Shown in pieces: positions 44,823 through 54,500 of a stretch of 64,000 nt of DNA; the first letter of the stretch is position 1, and the number at the start of each line of letters is the position of its first letter. Position numbers and translations under genes: made by a program. The notes beneath the pieces were generated by a model. The model was not told the DNA's origin. It saw nothing but the letters and a program-made list of their open reading frames with translations, and did not search any database. The stretch is from Rhodocollybia butyracea (taxonomy: Eukaryota; Basidiomycota; Agaricomycetes; Agaricales; Omphalotaceae), in the NCBI GenBank assembly GCA_015501585.1, contig JADNRY010000153.1:1-64000 (forward strand). Direction: 5' to 3'.

Positions 44823-45668
44823 ATGGATAACGGCCCTTTCTATGCTTATATTACCAGCACGAGTCCTGTATGTCCTTCTTCTATCTTTTCCACGCTGAAA
44901 CCTTTTACAACTACTCAGACTCTTAGGCTCATGCCTAGCCGATCACTCATGGTGTTCTCAAACAGCAGTGTAGCTGACGAGTGGTGGCACTTTGTTTCTG
45001 CTGCACCTGCTTCAGGCTCCGGCTCTGCCAACTTCTCCTCGTACCTGGCCTATCTCCTCGCCGATGAAGGTTTTACTATCACTTGTACTTCCGCACAATT
45101 ATACATGTGTATATCCAAATACGGGGCAAACGATCTTATCTATAGTATCTTTCAGCTCACACCAATTTGCGATAAAATCGAGGGAAAATTCTTCGTGGAA
45201 CGAGAGGGACAGACATCGTCGATTGTCCTTTCAACGACGTTGACGGAACACATCAGTGGAAATTGGTGAGAGTACCTTTAATTCCGACACTACCCCGTAT
45301 TGAACTTTTATAGGTATTATATACGAGCAAAACACGACCATAACCTCTATTGGATGGATCATCTTTCACAAGATATAACGATAACAACTGCACCAGTACC
45401 CACTGCATTCAAAATCGTTGGAATTGATGTTCCAGAAGGAACAGTCCTTATAGGCTCGGACAAAATCAAACTTCTTCTGCGGGGGCAGCGGGGGCGGGGT
45501 GGTGAACGTTTCTTGTCAGACTATGTGGACTCTTATGATCAACGGAAACGGCTGGTCATCGCAGAAGAAGGAGAACCAGCGGTGTTTTTGTTTTCTGCAT
45601 TGGGGGATGGGAGTATCACCGGACTCGAGTATGATTGGATAAGCTATGAGCTGGTTATAGCAGCGTAG
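44823..45668 (+). CDS. WWRF-family protein, copy 3 (three exons)
   Basis: Exons 44823-44867, 44919-45265 and 45314-45668 (introns of 51 and 48 nt) give about 248 residues. Conserved blocks are 'MDNGPFYAYITSTSP', 'DEWWHFVSAAP', 'SAQLYMCISKY', 'WYYIRAKHDHNLYW', 'FKIVGIDVPEGTVLIGSDKI' and 'FLFSALGDGSITG'. DEWWRF has become DEWWHF here. The first intron is 51 nt and stop-free, so its retention would keep the frame; comparison with copies 1 and 2 and the GTATGT donor show it is an intron. The gene is head-to-head with F-box copy 3 across about 0.4 kb and is followed at once by module C. The function is unknown. Confidence 0.65.
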
Positions 45669-46471
45669 ATAAGATTAGACAAGGAAGCGCCAAACAATAC
45701 ATAACTTGATTTGTTCCTTCATCTCTCCTACAGCAACTGTGTTGTATTCTCAGACCAAGCAGCCAAAAACAACGAAAAGCTCGACAGAATACTATAAAAA
45801 AGCAACAACCCTTAATTTACCATCTCAATCCTACGATAATCCTACCAGTTCGTCGTCTTTAATTCTTAAGCTTAGACCGTGGCGTATACATGTTCTGGTC
45901 TAACTGTGTTTTCTTCTACAGGCACTGAAAAAGACAGCCAAATGGAATCGAGATCAAGTATCTTCGAATACACTCGAAGCGTGTTAACCAACAACGTCCA
46001 TGATACGGCTTCATACCAATCAAGCGGACTGGATATTGTTATAACACACAGACGGGCATGCAAAAAGCAGAAATAAACATGCAAGGGAGGATAGTGGCGC
46101 TGGATCTGGACGAACCTTTATCGAAACGGTCACAAAAAGGTGCTTCGTGTAGCTCAGATTACCTTGGGAGTTCCAACGACGATGAACCACTTATAATGTT
46201 CTGCTTTACCAAGGAAACCAATATGCAAATACAAGGTAGGTTTTCTTTCCGCTACCTTAAATAATCCTGAATATTGAATCTCGCCTAACCCAGAGCTTCC
46301 AATGTATTCTAACGCCAGCCAACCATCTCTTTCCAACAAAGACCTTGTTCCTACACCGACTCCTTCAATCTCTATGCCATGACTCGACCACTGTGCACCT
46401 GACCTATGCCAGATCTACTGGCCCACTGGTTCCTCGGAACCGTAATATGAAGAATTTACCGTTTCCTGCGA
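45665..46471. repeat. Module C, copy 4, truncated by the Gypsy element
   Basis: Contains 'gaagcgccaaacaatacata', a segment encoding 'ALDLDEPLSKRSQKGASCSS' (compare copy 1) and 'tatgccagatctactggccc'. It breaks off at 'taccgtttcctgcga' where the left LTR begins. The continuation known from copy 3 is not found on the far side of the element. Confidence 0.6.
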
Positions 46472-47461
46472 TGATACGCCCCAGACTAATTTGGACTTGA
46501 AATGCTAGATTTGGCATGTTTCAGTATCACTGATTAGGTCAAATCAGCTGCAGTACGTTGTATTCTAAGATCATTCAACTGAATCAAGCACAGTTGCTAA
46601 CTGAGGATGATTCCCCCTGGATTCTCGTCAGCTCACACAGTTGCATATATTCACACCTTTGAATATTAAAACCCATTCTTTGTGTTGGATTGACGTTGGA
46701 ATTCAGATTAAAGCTTGTCGTACCTGTTTAGTACAATCTGTACTATTCCAAAAGCAAATTATAGTATAGTGCAGCCACTGTTTCGAGTGTGCCGCCAATC
46801 AGACAAGATACCGTAAATACCTGCGGCATTGTGGCACCAATGTTTTGAGTGTGCCACTAATGATGATAGACGCCGTTGAGGCATTGTGGCGGCTCCGTGT
46901 GGCACAATATAGTGCCACTAGTGAAACCCAAGTCTGCACACCCGGAACTACTGTAGCATTTGATTTTATTACATGATAAAGCATGAAAACATGCCGAAGA
47001 AGTGTTTAATTACACTGTACATGTATAAAAGAGATAAGAAGCACTCGAAGAAGGCAAGCACCCACCTCCCCAGGTTATACCACTCATTGCCAGAGTAGTG
47101 TGAAGGGTTCGCTTCGGCACCTAGCAGAGAACTTGTATTTATATTGCAAGAATAGCAGAGCAGAAACAGAATAGCATTTGAAAGATTGTACTTGTAACAA
47201 CAAAAGAAAGTAAAGTTATTTGTGCAGCTCAAGTAAAGTTATTCAGTTCAGCATAGTAAAGTTATTGCACCCAAGTTCAGTGGAACTTAACAGATAAGAC
47301 CTATCCCTTGTATTCTAAACCCCTAAAAAGCATTTGTACTTTGAATTTTATATCTTTTCGTGCACCCTCCGAACTTGTGTTTGATTTTGAGTGTGTGTGT
47401 TGGTGTGTGTTTGGACTTGTTCTTACACCACTTTCGTGTGCAGCCCTGAGTCAGCATATCA
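46472..47461 (+). repeat. 5' LTR (990 bp)
   Basis: Bounded by the inverted ends TGATA and TATCA. It contains three copies of 'agtaaagttatt' near its 3' third, where the other LTR has four. TATA-like 'tgtataaaag' at about 47021 lies near a possible transcription start. Confidence 0.9.
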
Positions 47462-47480
47462 TCTGGAGCCCACCGCGAGG
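47462..47480 (+). other. Putative primer-binding site
   Basis: Directly after the LTR, 'tctggagcccaccgcgag' contains TGG plus a run that could pair with a tRNA 3' end in CCA. The tRNA was not identified. Confidence 0.45.
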
Positions 47481-47523
47481 GGGTCAAAAGATTAAAGTTT
47501 ATTGAACCTTTGCACTTGGCATT

Positions 47524-48465
47524 TTGCCGCCCAAAAGAGCTAATACCATTGCTCATAAAAGAAACAAGAGACACTTAGGTCCTGCTGTACCACAGGAATC
47601 TGCTGCAGACAAAAGTGCTAGACTTTCATTTCAGAGTCAAGCCAGGGACTCCAGAGCTTCTAAAAGATCAGAGTTGCTCGCTTCCCTTAGTAGTCAGACC
47701 CCAAGATCAGTAGTTCCTCAGAACATTCCAAGTTCTGGGCAAAGTTCTTCTACACCTATCAGAGACAGAGCAGTTTCTGTAGCTACCAGTGTAACCCAAG
47801 CTAGAATTAACTCAAATTTGGAGTCTCAGAGACTGAGATCAGTTTCACAAAACCTTGCACAAAGACCTTTTAATCTTGACTTGAACTCCCAGCAAAACCC
47901 ACCTCCCCCTCCTGCAATTTCCTTGACTACACAGACCGCCATCATGTCAAACTCGATGCCTAGACCTGGTTCCAGGGATGCACCACAGTTGACCTCTGAA
48001 TCAACAGATGACCCAATGAAAGTGCGGAGATACTTTGATGACCTTGATAATTTATTTAGTGATTGCAAAATCACTGATGAAGCTGAAATGAAGAAATGGT
48101 CAGTGAGATACCCAGATGAACAAGTAGCTTGGGAATGGAAAGCTATGACTGAGTATCTTACTGCTGCTACTACCTTCAAAGACTTTAAGAAAGCGGTTCT
48201 AAGTAGCTACCCAGGAGCCACTGATGAAGAACGAGGCACTATGCGGGAATTGAACCGTCTATTCAAGAAGTATAAAAATATTGATAGCACAGAGTTAGAT
48301 GAATACATGGCATTGGTACGGAAATTTACGAGTCCTGAATGTAATGAAGGCTCGTCCTTATGGCCGGTTTCGCGTGGGAATTTTTTCCCAATTAGGGTTG
48401 ATCTTGCCCAAATTTGGAAGAATCGTTTCCCCATATTTAGAAATGTCAAAGCGCTTGACATGTGA
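47524..48465 (+). CDS. Gag, N-terminal part
   Basis: An open frame of about 313 codons. The first 140 residues are Ser/Gln/Arg-rich and disordered; then 'KVRRYFDDLDNLFSDC' and 'EWKAMTEYLTAATTFKDFKK' resemble the helical capsid region of fungal Gypsy Gag. The frame has no upstream ATG: the first in-frame ATG is at 47944, so either Gag starts there, a non-AUG codon is used, or a leader exon is spliced on. Real Gag similarity ends at about 48345 ('SPECNEG'). The remaining 40 codons belong to an inserted segment and end in a stop at 48465. Confidence 0.6.
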   Translation: MPPKRANTIAHKRNKRHLGPAVPQESAADKSARLSFQSQARDSRASKRSELLASLSSQTPRSVVPQNIPSSGQSSSTPIRDRAVSVATSVTQARINSNLESQRLRSVSQNLAQRPFNLDLNSQQNPPPPPAISLTTQTAIMSNSMPRPGSRDAPQLTSESTDDPMKVRRYFDDLDNLFSDCKITDEAEMKKWSVRYPDEQVAWEWKAMTEYLTAATTFKDFKKAVLSSYPGATDEERGTMRELNRLFKKYKNIDSTELDEYMALVRKFTSPECNEGSSLWPVSRGNFFPIRVDLAQIWKNRFPIFRNVKALDM

Positions 48466-48770
48466 CTTTCTGATGTGCCCACTTATTTCATGTTACCCAA
48501 AACTTCGCCGCATCTGATACCTTTTTACTCTTGAACTTCTTGCATCAAACACTGTTGTGGTTGCACCTCTAATGTGCAGATTATCGGTGCTGTACATTCT
48601 TTTTGCCACATGTGACACGGTGTTTATTCATCTTAATAATACTTCCATTTTTGTAGCCCCCGCACTTTTCATCAGTGGTCGTTGCAGTGCACAATTCATA
48701 ACTAGTCTCTTGCAGGACTCGTACCTGCCACGCGCTTGGCGCGGTGGCCCACACTCGCAAGTTAGAGCAA
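48345..48770 (+). other. Insertion or long intron within gag
   Basis: About 425 bp unrelated in codon use to the flanking Gag sequence, with stops in the gag frame. Splicing from the GTAATG at about 48339 to 'AGTTAGAG' near 48772 would join 'SPE' to 'IKLELNPP' in frame, but such an intron would be roughly eight times longer than others in this window. An insertion of foreign DNA is the alternative. Confidence 0.4.
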
Positions 48771-50038
48771 TAAAGCTTGAGCTTAACCCTCCAGCTGTAG
48801 CTGGTGTGACAGTACAAGTGGCCCCACTGGTTGCAAACCGTGAACTTGTAGAGAAATTTACAAGTGCTTTAGACCCGAGTTTCCGAAGTGCCATTTTTGC
48901 GTGTTTACATATCAAAGGGAAAACTAGACAAGTTCCCGCAGGTCAGAAAGTACGGCCTGATGATATGTATGATATTGACGATGTAATAGCTCAAGGAGAA
49001 GCTATTGTTAGAGGCACAATGCCTGGTACAGATCCAATGTATTCTGTGGCCACTCGTGCAAGCTCTAGTTACGCTCCAACTGCACAAGTCAAGCAAGAAC
49101 AGATGCAGCAACAGATTAATAACATGATCTCTGAGAAACTGGCAGTGTTAATGGACACAATAAAGATTTCTCAAGAGCAACTAAGGCAAGAAAATTCCAA
49201 GCAGATGAGTGATCTCATGAGGACTTTCCAGCAGAATAAAGTTAGGAGTGCATCCCCTGGGCATGCGGCTCATCATGCTCAAGATGGATATGAAGCTAAT
49301 CATGCAATACGTGAGACCAACAAAGGTTCACATGAATGGCAAGGAAATCTCAGCAGAACAGTTTGTTACTTCTGTAGTGAAGAAGGACATATTGCTAGTG
49401 AGTGTCATCACAGACAAGACTTGCTGGAGTTAGGCAGAATTGTACTTGTGAATGGTAGAGTCCGATTACCGGGAAACTATCCCATTCCAAGACAACCTAT
49501 TAAAGCAGTCTCTGAAAAAGACAGAGTTGACTACTACTATGCAGAGAAAGAGAGACGAGATAAAGATGGTACAAAGAGTGTACACTTAGTGCAGAGTACT
49601 CCAAGTCATATACCTGGAATGATCAATACAGCCACTATGTCTACATATCTAAGTAATCAATTGAGCGAGAAAGACTTGAGAATAGCTCAGCTAGAGAAGG
49701 AGTTGCAATCCATGAACAGTCCTACATCACAGATGCTACATCAAATGCCTGAGATAAGGAACCAGTTTGTGCAGCAACCTTTTTCAATGCCTCAAATGCA
49801 ACACCCTCTGATGCAAAGTCAATTTTCACAAGTTGGATGGAACCCACATAGTCAGGTTAATAATAATATGACTTCCACCAACCCAATGCTGCAAATGATG
49901 TACCAGAATCAGAATAACATGAATCCTGGATTCAGTAGTAATGTGGGAATGCCCATGCAACAACAAGTTATGCCTACCTTGGCTGAGTTGGAAGCATTTG
50001 TGCAGACTCGCAGACAGAAAGAAGAGTCGGAAAAATGA
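48557..50038 (+). CDS. Gag, C-terminal part with CCHC zinc knuckle
   Basis: An open frame of 493 codons. Gag-like sequence begins at about residue 75 ('LVANRELVEKFTSALDP' and on; the first part is the inserted segment). It continues through a Gln-rich coiled coil, a nucleic-acid-binding zinc knuckle CYFCSEEGHIASEC (C-X2-C-X4-H-X4-C, about residues 275-290) and a Met/Gln/Asn-rich tail. The stop codon overlaps the ATG of the next frame (ATGA at 50035-50038). In the element this protein would package the RNA. Confidence 0.75.
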   Translation: MVAPLMCRLSVLYILFATCDTVFIHLNNTSIFVAPALFISGRCSAQFITSLLQDSYLPRAWRGGPHSQVRAIKLELNPPAVAGVTVQVAPLVANRELVEKFTSALDPSFRSAIFACLHIKGKTRQVPAGQKVRPDDMYDIDDVIAQGEAIVRGTMPGTDPMYSVATRASSSYAPTAQVKQEQMQQQINNMISEKLAVLMDTIKISQEQLRQENSKQMSDLMRTFQQNKVRSASPGHAAHHAQDGYEANHAIRETNKGSHEWQGNLSRTVCYFCSEEGHIASECHHRQDLLELGRIVLVNGRVRLPGNYPIPRQPIKAVSEKDRVDYYYAEKERRDKDGTKSVHLVQSTPSHIPGMINTATMSTYLSNQLSEKDLRIAQLEKELQSMNSPTSQMLHQMPEIRNQFVQQPFSMPQMQHPLMQSQFSQVGWNPHSQVNNNMTSTNPMLQMMYQNQNNMNPGFSSNVGMPMQQQVMPTLAELEAFVQTRRQKEESEK

Positions 50039-51228
50039 AGCGTTCAATGATTGGGACTCCTGCGAGTAGCCGTGGGAATGCTGTATCAAAGTCCCTTGAG
50101 AACACCCCTATCCAAGCAGCAAATAGAGAAAGAAATTCAAAAGTAGAAGAAAAAGCAGACTTCAAACATATAGGATTTCAGGAAGGAAATATGCCCGAAA
50201 ATCCATTTATGTATGTAAAAGATGTTTCACAATTGCCAATGAAAGGACTTCCCATTCAAGGAAGTTTGCCAATGCAACAAATTACAATTCCGACTAGTTC
50301 TGCGCAAGTTGATAAATCAGATAGCGGTCCATTATACAGCTTCATTGCTCCAGTACAGAAATCTGGAAAGGTGGAAGAGTTAGTGGACAAAATTTTAGAT
50401 AGCAATATTTCCGTTAAGGCCAGTGATCTGCTCTCCGCAGCTAAGCCTATCAGAGAAGAATTTAAATTTAGAGTTACACAGCAGCGAGTGAGCACAGGGA
50501 ATCAGCCGAGACCAACACAAGTTGAGGCTCAATTTGAGGAAATTGAACTCAAAACTGATGCTATTGATGTACACTCGCTTCCTAATGTAACGTGGCAGAA
50601 AAAGACTGAAAGAGCAAACAATGGTGATGAAGTCTCAGCATTTGTAGTTGGAGATGTGGTACTCCAATATTTAGAGACACTGGCACCAGGTGAAGTACCA
50701 AAGCAAGTAGTGGTGGCAGCTAAGGACTCACAGAGTCTTAGATCAATCTATCCACTCTTGAATGGAAGATTGCATATTGAATGTTTGCTAGACTCTGGAT
50801 CTCAGATTGTGTCTATATCCCAAAATAGAGCTGAAAAAGCAGGTTTGACTTGGGATCCTGATATAGTGATCTACATGCAGAGCGCAAACAAAGGATTGGA
50901 TAAGTCATTAGGATTGGCCAGAAATGTCCCATTCCTGTTTGGTGATATGACAGTGTTATTACAAGTTCATGTTATCAAAGAACCAGCCTATGATCTACTG
51001 TTGGGAAGGCCATTTGATACTTTGATGCAAACTCATATACAGAACTTTGCGGATGGTAGACAGAGTGTCACCCTGACAGAGCCTATGACCAATAGAAGGT
51101 TGACTATACCCACATTTGCAAGAGGAACTGCAGCCATTTTGGCTAACTCATCTAAGTTGGAGAAACCCACAGAAAATGAAGCCCCTAAGCCTGTAACACA
51201 GGGTTTTCTAGTAACCTTGAGGAATTGA
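50035..51228 (+). CDS. Retropepsin-type protease ORF
   Basis: 397 codons starting inside the Gag stop (ATGA overlap), a layout suited to termination-coupled reinitiation. The protease core lies at about residues 240-330: 'IECLLDSGSQIVSIS' with active-site DSGS, and 'AYDLLLGRPFDTLM', the conserved C-terminal GR-P motif of Gypsy proteases. About 230 residues of low-complexity, charged sequence precede it. The frame stops at 51228, and the coding sense passes into another frame at 51225-51551. Confidence 0.8.
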   Translation: MKRSMIGTPASSRGNAVSKSLENTPIQAANRERNSKVEEKADFKHIGFQEGNMPENPFMYVKDVSQLPMKGLPIQGSLPMQQITIPTSSAQVDKSDSGPLYSFIAPVQKSGKVEELVDKILDSNISVKASDLLSAAKPIREEFKFRVTQQRVSTGNQPRPTQVEAQFEEIELKTDAIDVHSLPNVTWQKKTERANNGDEVSAFVVGDVVLQYLETLAPGEVPKQVVVAAKDSQSLRSIYPLLNGRLHIECLLDSGSQIVSISQNRAEKAGLTWDPDIVIYMQSANKGLDKSLGLARNVPFLFGDMTVLLQVHVIKEPAYDLLLGRPFDTLMQTHIQNFADGRQSVTLTEPMTNRRLTIPTFARGTAAILANSSKLEKPTENEAPKPVTQGFLVTLRN

Positions 51229-51551
51229 TTAGAAAAGATCAAGGAGAGGTTGCAGTGCTGTTCCACATTGATAATAATGAAGTTCAGATAGACAGCTACT
51301 GTCTGCCTGACAAAAAGAAAAAGTTCACGCAACATGGATTGAGAAATGCATATCTACTAGCATCTATACATGCTACTGCTCATGACAAAGAAGCTCATTA
51401 TTCCCTTTCTTCTTATTTGTCTGCTACTTACTCTGTAAAAACAAAGATTCCCGAACCTAAGTTATTTGCTGCCTGTACAGTTGAAGTAGGGCATGCACAG
51501 AATTCGAAATTTGCCAAGTTATTTGATGTGAAAAGAATAAAAAGCCCTTAG
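51225..51551 (+). CDS. Linker ORF between protease and pol
   Basis: 108 codons in a frame different from both neighbours: 'EVAVLFHIDNNEVQIDSYCL' through 'AQNSKFAKLFDVKRIKS'. It ends at a TAG within 'aagcccttagggg', where the pol frame is one base back (-1). It begins exactly where the protease frame ends, in a non-ATG context ('ttgattag'). It may be a polyprotein segment separated by frameshifts (programmed or mutational) or a short decayed stretch. No domain is recognised. Confidence 0.5.
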   Translation: MIRKDQGEVAVLFHIDNNEVQIDSYCLPDKKKKFTQHGLRNAYLLASIHATAHDKEAHYSLSSYLSATYSVKTKIPEPKLFAACTVEVGHAQNSKFAKLFDVKRIKSP

Positions 51552-51592
51552 GGGTACCAAAAACATTTGAAAACCTTGAAAATGCAAAAACA

Positions 51593-54500
51593 TTGGAAAA
51601 TGATAAAATTTCAAAAAGATCACATGACATGTACTATATCAGTCACACTCCCCTCTGTTCTTTTATTTCTAAGTTATCTCAGTCTGAAATAGGCAACTTG
51701 AAGCCTACTAGGACTGATATTTATTATGAGCCTATGGCAGTGCTAGCATCAAGAAAGTATAAGCCAGTAGCAAAGAAGATCAGACCAGTACTTGGTGAAC
51801 TTGACCAGAAATTCAGAATAGTGAGAGATATCAAGGGCAATCCATTGCAGGGAATGCCTAAGTTGTCACCATTACCTTCAGAGTTCACATCTACTGGTAG
51901 GTATACTGAAGAAAGAAAAGAAATAATAGATAATCTACATGGAGAGGACTTCTTATGGCCTGAGGAAAGAAAACTCATGCACCACTTCATGATGCAACAG
52001 GAGAAAGGATTTGCATGGAATGATCAGGAAAGAGGGAAGTTTCGTGAAGACTTCTTCCCACCTGTTGACATACCAGTGATACCTCACACTCCATGGGTAC
52101 AGAAAAACATTCCCATACCCCCTGGCACATATGATGAAGTCTGTAAGGCTGTCAGAATTAAGATAAATGCAGGAGTATTTGAACCTTCAAATTCATCTTA
52201 CAGATCAAGGTGGTTTGGTGTACTTAAGAAAGATGGAAAAACTATCAGACTTGTTCAAAGTCTTGAGCCACTGAATCAAGTTACAATTCAGCACTCAGGA
52301 TTGCCTCCCGCAACCGATGAATTGGCTGATCAATTTGCTGGCTACTCATGTGGTGCGATATTGGACATGTATGTTGGGTATGATGAGAGAACACTGGCAG
52401 AATCATCTAGGGACTTGACAACTTTTCAAACCCCATATGGTGCACTTAGACTAACCACATTGCCTATGGGTTGGACAAACTCAGTGCCTATATTTCATGA
52501 TGATGTCACATACATGCTGCGAGATGAAATCCCACATGTCACGAGACCTTACATTGATGATGTTCCAATTAAAGGTCCACTGACACGTTATGAATTACCT
52601 AATGGTGGATATGAAGTAATCCCAGAAAATCCGGGGATCCGCCGCTTTGTGTGGGAACATTTTCAGAATGTGAATAGAATTGTGCAAAGAGTAAAGTACT
52701 GTGGTGGCACCTTTTCAGGTCATAAAGCAATTTTGTGTGCATCGGAATTTAAAGTAGTTGGATACAGGTGTACTTATGAAGGCAGAGTAGTAGACCCAGA
52801 TCTGATGGGTGTCATTGACAGATGGGGACCTTGCAAAAATATTTCAGATGTCCGTAGTTTCTTGGGAACCGCTGGACTCTGTCGCATGTTTGTAAAGAAT
52901 TATGCAAAAATTGCAGAACCCATCAATGATCTCAGAAAAGATAACGTACCCTTTCACTGGGGACCAAAACAACAGCAAGCAATGGATGACTTGAAGAAAG
53001 CAATTAAAGAGTCACCGGCACTTAGAAAGTTGCAGTATGATACTGATACACCAGTGATCTTGTCCGTAGACAGTTCATTTAAAGGTGTAGGATTTTATAT
53101 ATGTCAGGAGGATGAACAGAATCCAAGAAAAAGGCACTATGCACGTTTTGGATCCATCACCTACAATGACAGGGAAGCAAGATTTTCACAACCTAAGAGA
53201 GAGCTATACGGCCTGTACAGAGCCTTACAAGCTTGTGAATACTGGTTGTTTGGAATCCGGAACCTCATTATTGAAGTTGATGCAAAGTACATTAAGGGAA
53301 TGCTTCAGCACCCTGATGAAGTACCTAATGCAGCAATCAACAGATGGATAGAGCAGATTTTGATGTTCCATTTTGAACTTAAGCATATACCTGGAAAGAA
53401 GCATGGCTCAGATGGACTTTCCAGAAGAGATGAGCAACCAGGAGATGAGGTGTACTTCAACCCTGAAGCAGAATATCAGGATGAGGAGCATTCATTTACT
53501 GTAACATTTGAAAATGGAATTGACACCACTATTCCGTTTGATGATTTTAAAGACAAAATTGATACAAGAACTGGTTTTACTCAGCATCTGGCACACTCAG
53601 TCCAAGACTTGATACAGGAAGTTGAGAATGCCGGTGCATTAGAAGCTAAATTAAGATCAAAGTTAGCCAAGGAACACCCATCTGAGAAAGTTATTTTCGC
53701 AGCTCTACCCCAGATTGTCAAACCTCAATCATTCATAAGTGAAGAGGAGTATGTTGAAAAGCATAGATCAAACAGAGCAAAAGAACAGGACAGTAGACTT
53801 CTCCTTGTACGAAGTTGGCTGAAAAATCCAGGAAGGAAACCAGAAAGCATGACTGAAAATCAGTATCTCAATTTCAAGCAATTTGCTAGACAATTTTTCC
53901 TCCAAGACGAGAAGTTGTACAAACGAGATATTGAAGGAAAACACAAGCTAGTTGTAGGCAGAGAACACAGAATGTCAATGATGAAGGCTGCACATGATGG
54001 CCTTGGTCACAAGGGAGTCTATGCTACAAAGACCCTGCTCTTGGAACGTTTTTGGTGGCCTGAACTAGAGAGAGACGCAAATTGGTATGTAAGAACATGC
54101 CACCTATGCCAGCAGCGCTTGAAAGACCATATTAGAACACCACCAAAATTAACAGCCACACCTTCTATTTTTCAAGTACTTCATGCAGACACCATGCTTA
54201 TGCCAATGTCTAACAGAAAGAAGTATTTTGTACATGGGCGGTGCCATGTTACAAGTTGGATGGAAGGGCGGGCTCTGCAGAAAGAAACTGGAAAAGCTAT
54301 TGGCGAGTGGCTTTTTGAAGAGATAATATGTAGATGGGGCTGTCTAGCTGTAATTTATACAGATAATGGGACCCCATTCTTGAAAGCAATAAAGTATATT
54401 GAGGAACGATATGGGATCAAAGGCATACAAATTGCACCTTACAGGTCCCAAGCAAATGGAAAGATAGAAAGGCCACATTGGGATGTGCGCCAAGCATTAT

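Noticed and set aside
46799..47232. ORFs inside the LTRs (repeated at 57625-58058)
   Set aside because: Identical because the LTRs are identical; minus-strand, short, hydrophobic and without homologues I recognise, so not called genes.
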